Origin: Holothuria scabra
Lineage: Eukaryota > Echinodermata > Holothuroidea > Aspidochirotida > Holothuriidae
Length of the DNA stretch: 64,000 bases
Assembly: GCA_037179385.1 (NCBI GenBank)
Contig: CM074187.1
Coordinates: 13,083,450-13,147,449, forward strand
Reading direction: 5' to 3'
This document shows positions 13,078 to 24,460 of the stretch, in pieces. The translations under genes were made by a program, and so were the position numbers. How positions within the stretch are numbered: the stretch's first letter is position 1; the number at the start of each line of letters is the position of its first letter. The notes below the pieces were generated by a model. The model worked only from the letters and a program-made list of their open reading frames with translations. It did not search any database and was not told the origin of the DNA.

Positions 13078-14713
13078 GTAAGAGGAAAACAACTTTAACA
13101 TTTTCACATAATAATTGGTTCTCACATACTAACAAAACTGTGTCCGTGCAATTTTCCTTACTAATTTGGTTTCTTTTTATTCAAGAAAGTGTATCCTTTT
13201 GTACCTCACGATGTATCTTAGTAAATATTCAGTGTATTTCTAATATGAAATCATCGTCACCTTAGCAGAAAGGGGAATGCACCTTAAAAAAATTTCAAAT
13301 AATTAAGTGTTACATAATTTTGTTCGTGCGATATCTCTAATGAAGGCCAACTTGATTTTTCATTCAACAAGGTATTTGTGTTTCTGTCTCACTATGTATC
13401 TTAGTAAATATTCTGTGTTTTTCAATTCAAAGAGTTGGTAAAAAATATAACGTGCCTTGTCCTTTCTCAACACTGATAAAGAATGTCAAAATTAGTCATG
13501 AAGGTATCTCACAGAGCAAAGCAGTTTGCATTCCCTTTTTAGGATTATCTTAATTGGGCCCTATACCAATAAAACAAAAAGTGTAAGCTGCACTAGAGAA
13601 AGATCTTTTAATGCAATATGGCAAGTGTAAATTTGTGTTACATTGAAAAATCCTTACAGATGTTTGACATACAAGCAGTAAAGCAGAAAAATTCATGAAC
13701 CCGTTTTCGGACATTTAATAACAGTTTCTTTGGTATCTACCAATCAACCGTTCACATTACTTTAAGCTCTCTTCAATATAGGTTTAAAAAGAAGCGAACC
13801 AATTAAAGAGAGCATTAACAAGACTGTAAATTATCTCAAACGTTTGCATTGTAGTCACAGCCTGTATACAATTTCGACATGATTCTTTTGCCCGTGTATT
13901 TTATAGAAAGAATATTAAAATAAATTACTTAACATCGATGTCTGTGCTCAGTGTCATAGGCGTACGGGAGCATTTCTGTTTGGGAGCAGAGGATTCTCTG
14001 CCCGAAAAATGTAATCCTGCCCAAAAGACTATCAAAGCGGAGCGCCACCATCGGTTGGCGCGGAGCGTTTAGAAAATTTTGAAAAATCGCAACCCCTCAG
14101 ACAGCCGGAAATGGCCTTTCCCAGGCTTATAAGCAGAATCAAAGCGGTCGATATTTTGAACTTTCGTTTGCAATAAAATTTTCACCAAAAATTAGCAAAT
14201 CTACGAAAAGGTCAGAAAACTCCCAGATGAAATGTACCACAACCATTGAATGACTACATTAAGCTATAATCATTGGTAAATGAGTTTGTTTGCGCGTTCT
14301 ACAAACTATTTTACGTCATGCAGCATGAGATTATCTTCAACATAATTTTGAAAACTGAAAAACTTCAGAAACCTCAAAAATCCCAAGGCAATGTCATGGA
14401 GGGCGATAGACAGACTCTCCGCGCCCGCGTCACCATGGCTTGGCCCGGAACTCCCCAAAATTTTGGCCCAAAACGCCTCCAAGAAAGCTGGAAATGGCAC
14501 TTCCAAGGCTATTTAAGAGTTCCCACAACTCAGTAAGTTGAATCAATACGGTGAGATGTATTACCCTAGAGCTGTGTAATCAGAAAGAAAGGAAGGGGAA
14601 AAGTCGTTGACAAGGCACTATTCATATATTCTTCCCCGATTCAGCAATCGGTAACTGAGGTTCGTCCTTAAAGACATTTTATTTTATATTATGATATACC
14701 GCACCTGGGAATG

Positions 14714-15976
14714 CAGTGGCGTAGCCAGGATGGGATTTTTTTTTGGGGGGGGGGGCAGGAAACAAGTGTGGGGCCTGGTACCTCCGAAGGTCAGGCTTGG
14801 CAAGACTATCTAAGCGGAGCGCCATCATCAGTTGGCGCCGAGCGTAGAAGAAAATTTTGGGCTTTAAAACCCCTCCAGATAGCCGGAAACAGCACTTCCC
14901 AAGTGCTTTAAGCTGAATGTACTCAGCCGCAAATGCGGCAATATTTGAATGAATTTCAGCTAACCTAATGCAGTATCTTAACATTTAACAGGAAAACCAA
15001 TAGTAGTTGTGTCCCCCTGTGAGAAACTTTCTTTGCGTTAGATTTCCTAGATGCAAAATGGTGCTATGTTTGGCAAAATTTTAAACTGATTATAGGCCTA
15101 AGTTTTAAGATTTTCCCTTTTGGGGATCATGAAAAATATCAAAATGTTTTTAGTTTTTGTAGAGATTTTACAAGAGACATACATACTCGCCAAGGAACAA
15201 GTGCAAAATGGTGCAGTATTTGTCCATCGGTACATTACATAGTCAAAATTAAAATACTACTTATAAATCTCTCAAAATAATTGAACCGCAAAGCAGAAGT
15301 ATGCATCATGTGCATTACAAATGCATTACAAATCCCCCGGACGTCAGTGCCAACTAGAAAAAAAGGACTTGTCGAAAAAACCGTCCTACAGTGGCACTTC
15401 GCATGGGCAGGAGTGAGGCACGACAAAGGCATAGGCCTACTTGTTAAGGATGGAAGGGAAGAATTATCTGAAGGCAGTACCTCACCCTTACCTGCTTACG
15501 GCATATTTTGTGTATGACAATGTATAGGAATGGTGGTGTAAAAGTGGGTTCTAGTGTACCATTGCCTTATTTTCAGTAAATCAATCAGCCGTCCGAAAGG
15601 CAGAAAGGGTTTTGACCTAACAAAGTCACATTTAGGTTTGTCGTCGAGACTTTCGTTTCATCTTCTAAGTGAAATGCAATAAACGACAGTGCAGATCACA
15701 AACGGTATTTAATTTAAAGAAAGTAGGCATTTTGAAGTTATTACTTCATTTCATACGTGCGCACAAAATGTGTTTTACACACATTCATCCATGTTATTTT
15801 TTAAACATTTTTACACATTTTATGTATTTACTACTTTGAAGGAAATACTTCAAATTTTATTTCCGTTCACAGATTTTATTTTTTTCAATTACTTCATCAG
15901 GACGCAAAAAATCTGGGGGGGCTGAAGAAAATCTGGGGGCCTAGGCCCCCAGGCCTCCCCAGTGGCTACGCCACCG
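14714..15976. mobile_element. hAT-like nonautonomous transposon with 8-bp target duplication (copy 1)
   Basis: Terminal inverted repeats are CAGTGGCGTAGCC on the left and GGCTACGCCACCG on the right, with one mismatch. The element is flanked by a perfect 8-bp duplication TGGGAATG at 14706-14713 and 15977-15984. An 8-bp duplication with a CAG-start terminus is characteristic of the hAT superfamily. No transposase is visible. A related copy starts at 62554. A G-run follows the left terminus. Confidence 0.88.
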
Positions 15977-16810
15977 TGGGAATGTATTAAACATTACCTG
16001 GTCTTGTATCTTTCCGTGGAAAACTGTAGAACGGAATTAAAAACATGAGTACCGTATGTCTGTAACTCTGTGGCGATTCTTGTCCGAATTCCAGTTCCAC
16101 TGAATTGATACAACTGTCTATATGACTCGGCCCGAACTCCCGACTATATATAAATGATTTTTCTACTCACGCCGTTTGAGAAAAACCCGACTTGTCATGT
16201 TGCTAGATGTTTTTACATGAATTTGTGGGCAGACTTACTTGCAGATTTGTTCACACTAAATTCGTATGAGTGAGCAAACAAGCTACGCTGATTTGTTTAC
16301 CATTGCCCGAATTTCGGTTCGAGAGCACTGCAGGTTAAAAAGTTTCGCACAATTTTAAGAGGATCATTTTGAAAAGTGCAAAATCGTCATCTCATTCATA
16401 TGCTGCCCAAATACCTCTCGACCAAGTACGTTTCAGCCTTCTGGTGACTATTGGTGATTGTCATTTAGTAATATGGTGCGTCATAAGATAGCTTTTGATT
16501 GATTTGTTCGGGCAAAATGTTGGGGACTGTATCCATTCTCTCCCCCCTTGTAATCTGGCAATTAAAATTATATCAGAACTTTTTTGCAACTTTTGCCCAA
16601 ATATTGTGTCATTTTGGGGAAAGGTTTGCGCAAGAATATGAAGTGAGGCTGACGAAAAATTGTTTTTTTCATAAGCTGCCCGAGTGTGTCGCGAATTTTG
16701 GTATCTTTTAGAGTTTTCATGAAAATTGTACCCTGACTATGATGCTTATTTATTATTTTTTCTCCCAAGTGTTTGAAGGCATTCGGGCGCGCCTGGGAGT
16801 TTTCTGTGTA

Positions 16811-18160
16811 CACTGTTAAAAATTTCTGTAAATTTACAGACTTTTTTTAACTTAAAATTTTTGTATTTTACTTTAAATAGAGATTTTCTGTATCTTTACA
16901 GACACTTTGTATTGCTACAATAAAAAAAGGTTGTTTAACATGTATTTTCTGTTTATTTAAAAACCCATTTCTGTCTGCTTTTTTAACCAGATTTTACTGT
17001 TTTGTAAAACTTTTTCTGTAAATTTACAGAAATTTTAACAGTATTTTGTATTTTTCTGATTTCACATAAATATACTGTCATTTAACGAACATTCATTTTG
17101 TTTTTAAGCTGAAAAAGAAACAAAAATAAGCCCAAACAAACAAATAAGAAATAGCCAGAAAATTTTCAATATATAACATGCATCGTTCTGCGAAGTTTCA
17201 GTTAAAAAAAAAAAAAACATTTTTGGCAAATTTATGGCCCTATTTGAAAATTAACTTACATTTATTATAAAAGCATACTTACTTATTACGTTCTTAGTTA
17301 TAAATATCATACAACTGGTGTTTTGTCACACATTTTTAAGTAAAAAGAAATTGTAAGGCCCTAATTTCAGAGCACTGACAATTGGTATACTGATGTCAAC
17401 TCATCGCCACAGGCGCTCATGCACTTGATCGGAGCATATTAAAAACGTTTCACAAATTTACTTGAAAGAGTCTGTAAATTTACCACTTTATGACGTAAAT
17501 CTCATTTTGCATAAATGGGTGGAGCTTATTTTGTAGGCATTTTCCTAACAAAAGGATTGCTGTTGCTTTGAATAATATCTTCTTTGGCGTTTTTTAATCA
17601 GGAAGTGATAAACTAATTGTTTACCTTGTCTGGAAATGTTTGCAACCAATGTATTTGCATTCTTTGTCATATTTATTTTAAAAACAATTATTATATTGTA
17701 CAAAAAATGTGACTTTCCAATTACAAAGTTCCTAGAGATAGCAGTCTACTTGACAACAATATGACAACAAAGCATCCTCAATATGTTTTGATTGAAAACA
17801 ACTTCGTAACGACACATTACGTTGATAAGCAAATACCTGATCTACGTAATGGTGAAGTTATGTTACGTAATATCATTTGAAGGTAAAAAAGCGATATTAT
17901 AATATAAATATTTAAACGTCGGGAATGAAAACAGTAGGCTGTAAATTCACATAAAATTAAGGTAAACAAAACAGAACAATTCTGAAATTCGATTTACAGT
18001 AGACTTTTGTAAACTAATTTACATGCCAAAACTGTGAAGAAAAAACAAACCCTTAATGTTTTTTCATGATTACAGTCTGGCTGTAAAAAAAATATTATTT
18101 GGTTGGAAAAAAATTTGCCATAAAAATTATGTAAATTTACAGAGAAATTTTTTAACAGTG
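16811..18160. mobile_element. TA-flanked inverted-repeat element, nested
   Basis: The left terminus starts CACTGTTAAAAATTTCTGTA and continues with AATTTACAG. The right terminus (18131-18160) is nearly its reverse complement over about 28 bp. TA lies directly outside both ends (16809-16810, 18161-18162). TA flanks and CACTG termini suggest a Tc1/mariner-type MITE, but I cannot assign the family. The left 230 bp (16811-17042) is itself a foldback, because a second inverted copy of the terminus ends at 17042. No ORF of note. Confidence 0.75.
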
Positions 18161-18717
18161 TAAGAAGAAACAAACCAGGTTTTAAAACTAAAACGTCTAC
18201 CCGATTTTTTCCAAATCCCTGCCCGAATTTAAGGTCTTGAGAAAATTTGGGGGGCATTCTGCCCCCCTGCCCCCCCCCCCCCCGCCTCGTACGCCTATGC
18301 TAAATAAGGATCAAACAGTGGGTTGTTCCCCAGTCGGGTGTTGACAAGCATTCCAATCAAGACCATCGCAATCTTATGCGCTTTACATCAACAATCGAAA
18401 ACTGTTTCTGTATTATCTCCATCACCTAAGTCCGAATTAAACCTGACAAAGACGTATATAAGGCTTTTCCAAAGTTTGGAAGTTGCAGGAAAGTAAAAGG
18501 AAGATATCAGTGCTAATGAAAAGTGCTTAAACGTTAAATAGGCAAGGTTCAACACCACACAAGTACAAATCACCTTTCCAATCCACGCATGTACCTAGTA
18601 AACCCTAGCAGAAATTATTCCGGACACAGTGGCAACATCGCCTTCTTTACAAATTTCAACAAAAAAAATAGTTTAACTAAATGAATTTTTATTTTGATTA
18701 ATTTACATATCTTAAAG

Positions 18718-18963
18718 ATAAAACAAACCCAACAGCAAATTGTCCAAGAGTATCATCTGTAACTGCTAATCGCGAAGGTAATACAAAAGCTGTTGTTACG
18801 TGGGATGACGTATCTTGTTCCGATAACTCGAATGGAACCATTTCTACGGCCTGTACTTACCAAAGTGGGGATGAGTTTGGAATCGGTACCACAAATGTCC
18901 AGTGTTCTTGCACAGATCCGTCTGGAAACACAGGGAATTGTTCCTTTGGAGTCATTGTAAACG
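18718..18963 (+). CDS. HYR domain exon 10
   Basis: The exon is intact at 246 bp with acceptor TTACATATCTTAAAG and donor AACG/GTAAGA, phase 1-1. It is clearly more diverged than exons 1-9, for example T-V-V-T-W-D-D-V-S-C-S-D in the centre and G-T-I-S-T-A-C in place of G-E-I-S-T-S-C. It also carries silent changes. All six cysteines are kept. It marks the start of the older part of the array. Confidence 0.87.
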
Positions 18964-19644
18964 GTAAGAGGAAAACAACTTTAACATTTTCACATAAGTG
19001 GTTGTCACATACTAACAAAACTGTATACGTGCAATTTTCCTTATTAATTTGTTTTATTTTTCATTCAACAGAGTATATCTCTTTCTAGCTCACAATGTAT
19101 CTTGGTAAATATTCATTGTTTCTCTAGAATGAAATTATCGTCATCATAACAGGAAGGGAAATATACCTTAAAAAAGTTTCAAATAATTAAGTATTACATA
19201 TTTTTGTGCGTGCGATATCTCTCGTATATGCCAACTTGATTTTTCCTTGAACAAGGTATTTGTCTTTCCATCTCACTGTGTTTCTTAACAAATATTCTGT
19301 GTTTTTTGTATTTAAAAATTTGATAAAAAACTTGCCTGGTCCTTTCTCAACACTGTGAGAGAATGTCAAAATTAGTCATGAACGTATCTCGGAGAGCAAA
19401 ACAGTTTGCATTTCCTTTCAAGGATTGTCTCACGTGGGCCCTATACCAATTAAACAAAAAATATAAGCTGCACTATAATAGGCTTTTTAATGTAATGTGG
19501 CAAGTATAAATTTGTGTTACAGAGAAAGCTCCTTACAGACGTTTGACATACAAGCAGTAATGCAGAAAAATTCATGAACCCGTTTTCGGACATTTAATAA
19601 CAGTTTCTTTGGTATCTACCAACCAACCGTTCACATTACTTTAA

Positions 19645-21003
19645 GCTCTCTTCAATATAGGTTTAAAAAGAAGCGAACCAAGTAAAGAGAGCATTAACAC
19701 GACTGTAAATTATCTCAAACGCTTGTATTGTAGTCACAGCATGTATACAATTTCGACATGATGCTTTGTCCATGTGTTTTATAGAAAGGATATTAAAATA
19801 AATTACTTACCATCGATGTCTGTGCTGAGTATGGATCAAATAGTCGATTGTTCACCAATAGGGTGTAGACCAACATTCCAATCAAGACCATCGCAACCTT
19901 ATGCGCTTTACATCAGCAATCGAAAAACTGTTTCTGTATTATCTCCATCACCTAAGTCCGAATTAAACCTGACAAAGACGTATATAAGGCTTTTCCAAAG
20001 TTTGGAAGTTGCAGGAAAGTAAAAGGAAGATATCAGTGCTGATGAAAAGTGCTTAAACGTTAAATACGCAAGGCTCAACACCACACTAGTCCAAATCACC
20101 TTTCCAATCCACGCATGTACCTAGTAAACCCTAGCAGAAATCATTCCGGACACAGTGGCAACATCGCCTTCTTTACAAATTTTCAACAAAAAAAAAATAG
20201 TTTCACTAAATGAATTTTTATTTTGATTAATTTTTATCTCTTGAAGATAAAACAAACCCAACAGCAAATTGTCCAAGAGTATCATCTGTAACTGCTAATA
20301 GCGAAGGTAATACAAAGGCTTTTGCTACGTGGGATGCAGTATCTTGTACCGATAACTCTGATGGAACCATTTCTACGGCCTGTACTTACCAAAGTGGGGA
20401 TGAGTTTGGAATCGGTACCACAAATGTCCAGTGTTCCTGTACAGATCCGTCTGGAAACACAGGAAATTGTTCCTTTGAAGTCTTCGTAAACGGTAAGAGG
20501 AAAACAACTTAAACCTTTTCACATAATCAGTTGTCACATATTTGTGTATGTTTGACTTTCTTTATTCGCTAATTTTTTATTAACAATGTGTATCTCTTTC
20601 TATGTCAGTTTGCATCCTCGTTAATGTTCGACATTCTTTTGTTTAAAAATGCCACGTTAATTTGATCACAAAATATAACATGCTATTTAACTTATAAATA
20701 CTGCCTAAAAATTTTCATTTTGAATCTTTAACGTATCTGACAGGACAAAAACAGTTTGCATTCACATTTTCGAGTATTGTCTTAAGTGAAGCCATTACCA
20801 GAGAAAACATTAAGTATAGGTCTCACAAGAAAGAAATCTAATCTTAATATGGCAAATATAAATCGGAGTTGCAGAGAAAGCCCCTAATCGATGTTCGACA
20901 TTACAAGCAGTAGTTTAGCAAAATATGCGAATTCATCTTCGGACCTTTGGTTACAGTTTCTGTCTCTCTGGTATCTACCAAGCCAGCGTACACATAAATT
21001 GTA
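19645..21003 (+). repeat. Array 1 unit 11 (diverged, 1.36 kb)
   Basis: The unit starts at the GCTCTCTTCAATATAGG motif and ends where a degenerate version (GCTATATTCAATAAA) begins unit 12. The intron 3' of the exon is shortened and rewritten relative to units 1-9. No gene other than the HYR exon. Confidence 0.88.
20247..20492 (+). CDS. HYR domain exon 11
   Basis: The exon is intact at 246 bp, phase 1-1, with acceptor TTTTATCTCTTGAAG and donor AACG/GTAAGA. It resembles exon 10 in having G-T-I-S-T-A-C, but it has a private Phe-Ala-Thr-Trp-Asp-Ala stretch before the second cysteine. Six cysteines are kept. Confidence 0.87.
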
Positions 21004-21244
21004 GCTATATTCAATAAATTTTAAAAGTGGAGCAAACTAAACAATCTAACAAACATTTGGGCGACTGTAAATTATCACGTACTATTATTTCGAAGCCGGA
21101 TGAATAGAATTTTAAGATGTTTAGCCTAAATGGTAAGTAAAGACACCGAAAGAAATCACTAAACATCGATGTCTTGCTTACGATATGAACCAAATACTCG
21201 AATTTTTACTCGATATTTATTTTGTTGACTTACATTGCTAAAAG

Positions 21245-21490
21245 ATATGACAAACCCAACAGCGAATTGTCCAACCGTATCAGCTGTAAATGCTAATCGT
21301 GACGGTAATACAAAGGCGGTTGTAACGTTCGATGATATATCTTGTACCGATAACTCTGATGGAGACATTTCAACAGCTTGTACCTACCAAAGTGGGGATA
21401 AATTCGGTATCGGCACGACAAATGTTCAGTGTAACTGTACAGATCCGTCTGGAAACACGGGAAATTGTTCCTTTGAAGTCATCGTATACG
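21245..21490 (+). CDS. HYR domain exon 12
   Basis: The exon is intact at 246 bp with acceptor ACTTACATTGCTAAAAG and donor TACG/GTAAGA, phase 1-1. The first split codon is followed by Met-Thr-Asn-Pro-Thr-Ala-Asn-Cys-Pro. The second region reads F-D-D-I-S-C-T-D, and the tail has V-Q-C-N-C-T-D. Six cysteines are present. The final residue before the donor is Tyr in place of Asn. Confidence 0.87.
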
Positions 21491-22188
21491 GTAAGAGGAA
21501 AACAACTTTAACATTTTCACATGACCAGTTTTCACATATTTGTGTAGGTTGGATTTTCTTTATTCGCTGTTTTTTTTTTTTTTATTAACAATGTGTATCT
21601 CTTTCTATGTCAGTTTCCATCTTAGTAAATGTTCGCCATTCTTTTGATTCAAAATGCCACGTCAAGTTGATTACAAAATATAACATGCTTTTTAACTTAT
21701 CAGCACTGCGCAAGAATGTCATATTGAATCATCAACGTATCTGACAGGACGAAAACATTTTCAAACTGTGCGGATCCACGGGCAGTGTTACGCCTCCCCT
21801 TTTTCGTCACATCAACACTAACAAATACACTAAATGTTTATATACGAGAGCGTTCAAGAGGGCTATTTCAGACTCATCCTTTCCCTCACACCACAAATCC
21901 AAATGCACCAACCTCGTTTGATATTAAGCCTTTCGGATATAAAGGCTATCTAATACTTTGCTGCCGCCATAACAGTGAGCTGCAACTCCTGGCCACAACA
22001 AGAAGATTGGAATAATGTGAATAAATGTCGGCCAATAGGCCTATGTTATGACATTATGACCGTTACCGACTGAACTTTGTTCACAAAGTCGCACGTCAGC
22101 CCATGCGCGCAATGTAACGTGGTGGCTGTGAAATGTCGACATGTTAGTTTTTTCTCAGTTTCCAACGGTAGTTCATTAAGGTATAGAG

Positions 22189-24460
22189 CAGGTGTGAGTA
22201 AACTTTTGGAACAAATCATGTTGCTGTGACCATTAGACCGGCACCAAAGGGCCTTGGGGTTAGATGAACTAGGTTCCAATAACGAAGTATTGCAGTATGA
22301 AGCGAGTCACCTGGAAGGTTCAAATATGTGAGTCTGCCGTGCACTGTCGGTTGCTAGTAGGTCCGGCGGCCATTTTTCAAAATGGCGGCCATGTTTTAGT
22401 AGGCATCATTATTGATTCCTTGACGTAGTCAGAAGAATCTATGCGACTGTGATACCGTATGTGTGTGTGCAAAATAAGAGTGACTAATCTCGTATTTAGT
22501 GTGTGGGTTGGCCATATTGAGTAGATAGATCCATATTGTGACTCGTGGAGGTCAAAGGTCATTTGGGGTCATGAGAGGTCAAAAGGTCAAAACCTTGTAA
22601 ACACGGTATCTCAAGAACAGTACATGTGGCTATGCTCAAATTTAGTGGGTAATTTGGCCATATAGAGTAAATGATCCGTGTTGATTTTCGTGAAGGTCAA
22701 AGGTCATTTGAGGTCACGTGAGGTCAAAAGACCAAACCCTTGTAAACACGATGTCTCAAGAACGGCATATGTGAAATTCCGGCATTTTTAAAAACTCTGT
22801 TGAAGAAAAAGCTTCGTCATGTTTGGTTGTTCACCACGCCGATTTTGAGAAATCGAACAATTTTTCTACGTTCTTTGTCCTAAGTTTAATTTAAATACTC
22901 CAAGCAGCCGCAAGTTTTGTTCACCATTTTTCACTTCAAGGTGTGCAAGGGGGGTCGTGCCAACACATATGTTTGTTAATACGTAGTTGAATGTTCATGG
23001 TAATTTCGTTTTTTATGTCTAAACTATAACCTCACAATTGAATATGCACACATTTATTTAATAATTCGACGACTGTGAAGAGGTAGACACTAAATACTCA
23101 TAAATATTCATACCTTTGAGACAGGCAAATTTTCTCCCAATCGGGGTAGTACTCATTTTCTCCCGAAAGCGGTTACCCCGCGAACTGACCATTATCTTAA
23201 CATCGATGTAATTTGTTCCTGCAACAAAGTTAAAACATGCCATAAATTGCATTTATTGCACTATGTGGCAAGTGGTTATTGCTTTCTTGATAGGGAATTT
23301 CCGCACAAATATAGAAATGAGGAGGAATAATAAGAAGTGTATTGACCCCTAGCCACCATCTTGGCACAGAAACCATATATATAAACAGATAGTGGAATTA
23401 ATGAACACTGTTTCCTATTCATGTCGGATTTATCCTGTAATTGTCCAAATTTTGTACAAGCACTAGGAATGTATCTGAAAGTCGTCGAAGTGAGCAATGT
23501 TATTGGTTGATCTAGTAATACCCCTTTAGGGTAACTTTAGATGTAAGGGGTAAGTTGGTGGAGTGATAGGAGTGCCTAAGTCAAATATCACAGTTGTTCT
23601 AATCAAAAATGAACATTAAATGATGGAATTCAAGAAAAATGTGCCAAACGTGCATTGACCGATGGCGGCCATCTTGGATTTGATAGAAGATGTCCAACAA
23701 TCAACACAAGCATGTACCTTGTAATCGGAGTCCTGAATGTAATGTTTAAAACCCAAAGTGTACTATATTGTTTTTATTTGGGCCTAACCAGTTGTACTAT
23801 TTGAGCTGATGCGAAGTGTGAACAGGCCGAAATACTATTTTAGGTACAAAATTCTATTTCCTGAAATTTCAAATTGTTAAATTTGAAAGACTGTAACTTT
23901 CGTTTCTAAAAAGCAATAACCTTGTTATATTGACACAGTAATGCCTATGTATAGGAAAAGTTTTTAGAAAAGTTTCAATATATTATCTTAAGATTTGTAA
24001 AAAATATGAAGAATATGTAAATTAATGTAATTTAAATTTCGGGTGAAATTGGCTAAAAATTACGCTTTTTGCCCCGAAATGTAATTCAGTTCAGCACAAT
24101 ACCCATCATATATGGTATCATTTGATAGGAAACATAATTGTTATTGATATGACACTTTACACGTTTTGATAGGAGGTTCTATCAAAGTTTTATTATCAAA
24201 CATAATGATGCCTACTAAAACATGGCCGCCAGACCTACTAGCAACGAATGGTGCACGCAGACTCACATAACTGAACATCCCAGGTGACTCGCTTCATGCT
24301 GATATACTTCGTTATTGGTACCTAGTTCATCTACCCCCAAGGCCCTGGGCTGCCGGTCTATATCTGGATGGCCCCAGTGGATCAGGCGTAAAATAGGTTA
24401 CATTAGGTAGCGTCCGCCGTTTGATTGACCAATGTGCGAAGATCCACATGCACACCCCTG
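22189..24460. mobile_element. hAT-like element with long inverted arms and 8-bp target duplication
   Basis: A perfect 8-bp duplication GTATAGAG lies at 22181-22188 and 24461-24468. Left terminus CAGGTGTGAG and right terminus CACACCCCTG are inverted. Long subterminal arms (about 22246-22411 and 24197-24350) are inverted copies of each other at roughly 85-90 percent by eye and include ATGGCGGCC-type motifs. At 2.27 kb with no transposase ORF, it is probably a nonautonomous hAT derivative. Confidence 0.85.
22495..22772 (+). repeat. Two direct copies of a 145-bp unit containing AGGTCAAAGGTCA
   Basis: The motif AGGTCAAAGGTCA occurs at 22549-22561 and 22694-22706. The surrounding sequence is also repeated (CCATATTGAGTAGAT / CCATATAGAGTAAAT before, CCTTGTAAACACG after). 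It lies inside the hAT-like element. Confidence 0.8.

Larger units (their letters stand above)
1..13765 (+). repeat. Array 1: nine tandem units of about 1.53 kb, each with one HYR exon
   Basis: Unit starts, taken at the shared motif GCTCTCTTCAATATAGG, are 1, 1530, 3057, 4588, 6119, 7649, 9178, 10709 and 12236, and the next unit starts at 13766. Spacing is 1527-1531 bp. Each unit holds about 596 bp of intron, a 246-bp HYR exon and about 690 bp of intron. Introns are as similar as exons across units 1-5, which shows recent duplication or homogenisation rather than selection on the coding part alone. Apart from the exons I see no other gene in the units. Short ORFs on both strands recur only because the whole unit recurs. 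Near-identical arrays are easily collapsed in assemblies, so the true copy number may differ. Confidence 0.95.
13955..18299. mobile_element. Composite transposon insertion with CATAGGCGTACG terminal inverted repeats
   Basis: The left end reads CATAGGCGTACGGGAGC and the right end reads CGTACGCCTATG, a perfect 12-bp inverted repeat. The edges are proved by the interrupted array unit on both sides. Flanks CTCAGTGT and CTAAATAA may be a decayed 8-bp target duplication, which would fit a hAT-like element, but they differ at half of the positions. No transposase ORF is recognisable. Two further elements are nested inside (14714-15976 and 16811-18160). A run of about 15 C lies next to the right end. 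Confidence 0.8.
13766..19644 (+). repeat. Array 1 unit 10, split by a 4.3-kb transposon insertion
   Basis: The unit starts with the same GCTCTCTTCAATATAGG motif. Its intron is interrupted at about 13954 and resumes at 18300 with the expected array sequence (GGATCAAACAGTGG...). Without the insertion the unit would be about 1.53 kb. The remaining intron parts hold no gene. Confidence 0.9.

Noticed and set aside
1..13765. CRISPR-like or satellite explanation for the regular repeats
   Set aside because: Units are 1.5 kb with an intact spliced coding exon, not short repeats with spacers, and the genome is clearly that of an animal.
16300..16340. GGTTCGAGA word suggesting a tRNA B box
   Set aside because: No matching A box or cloverleaf arms could be found around it.
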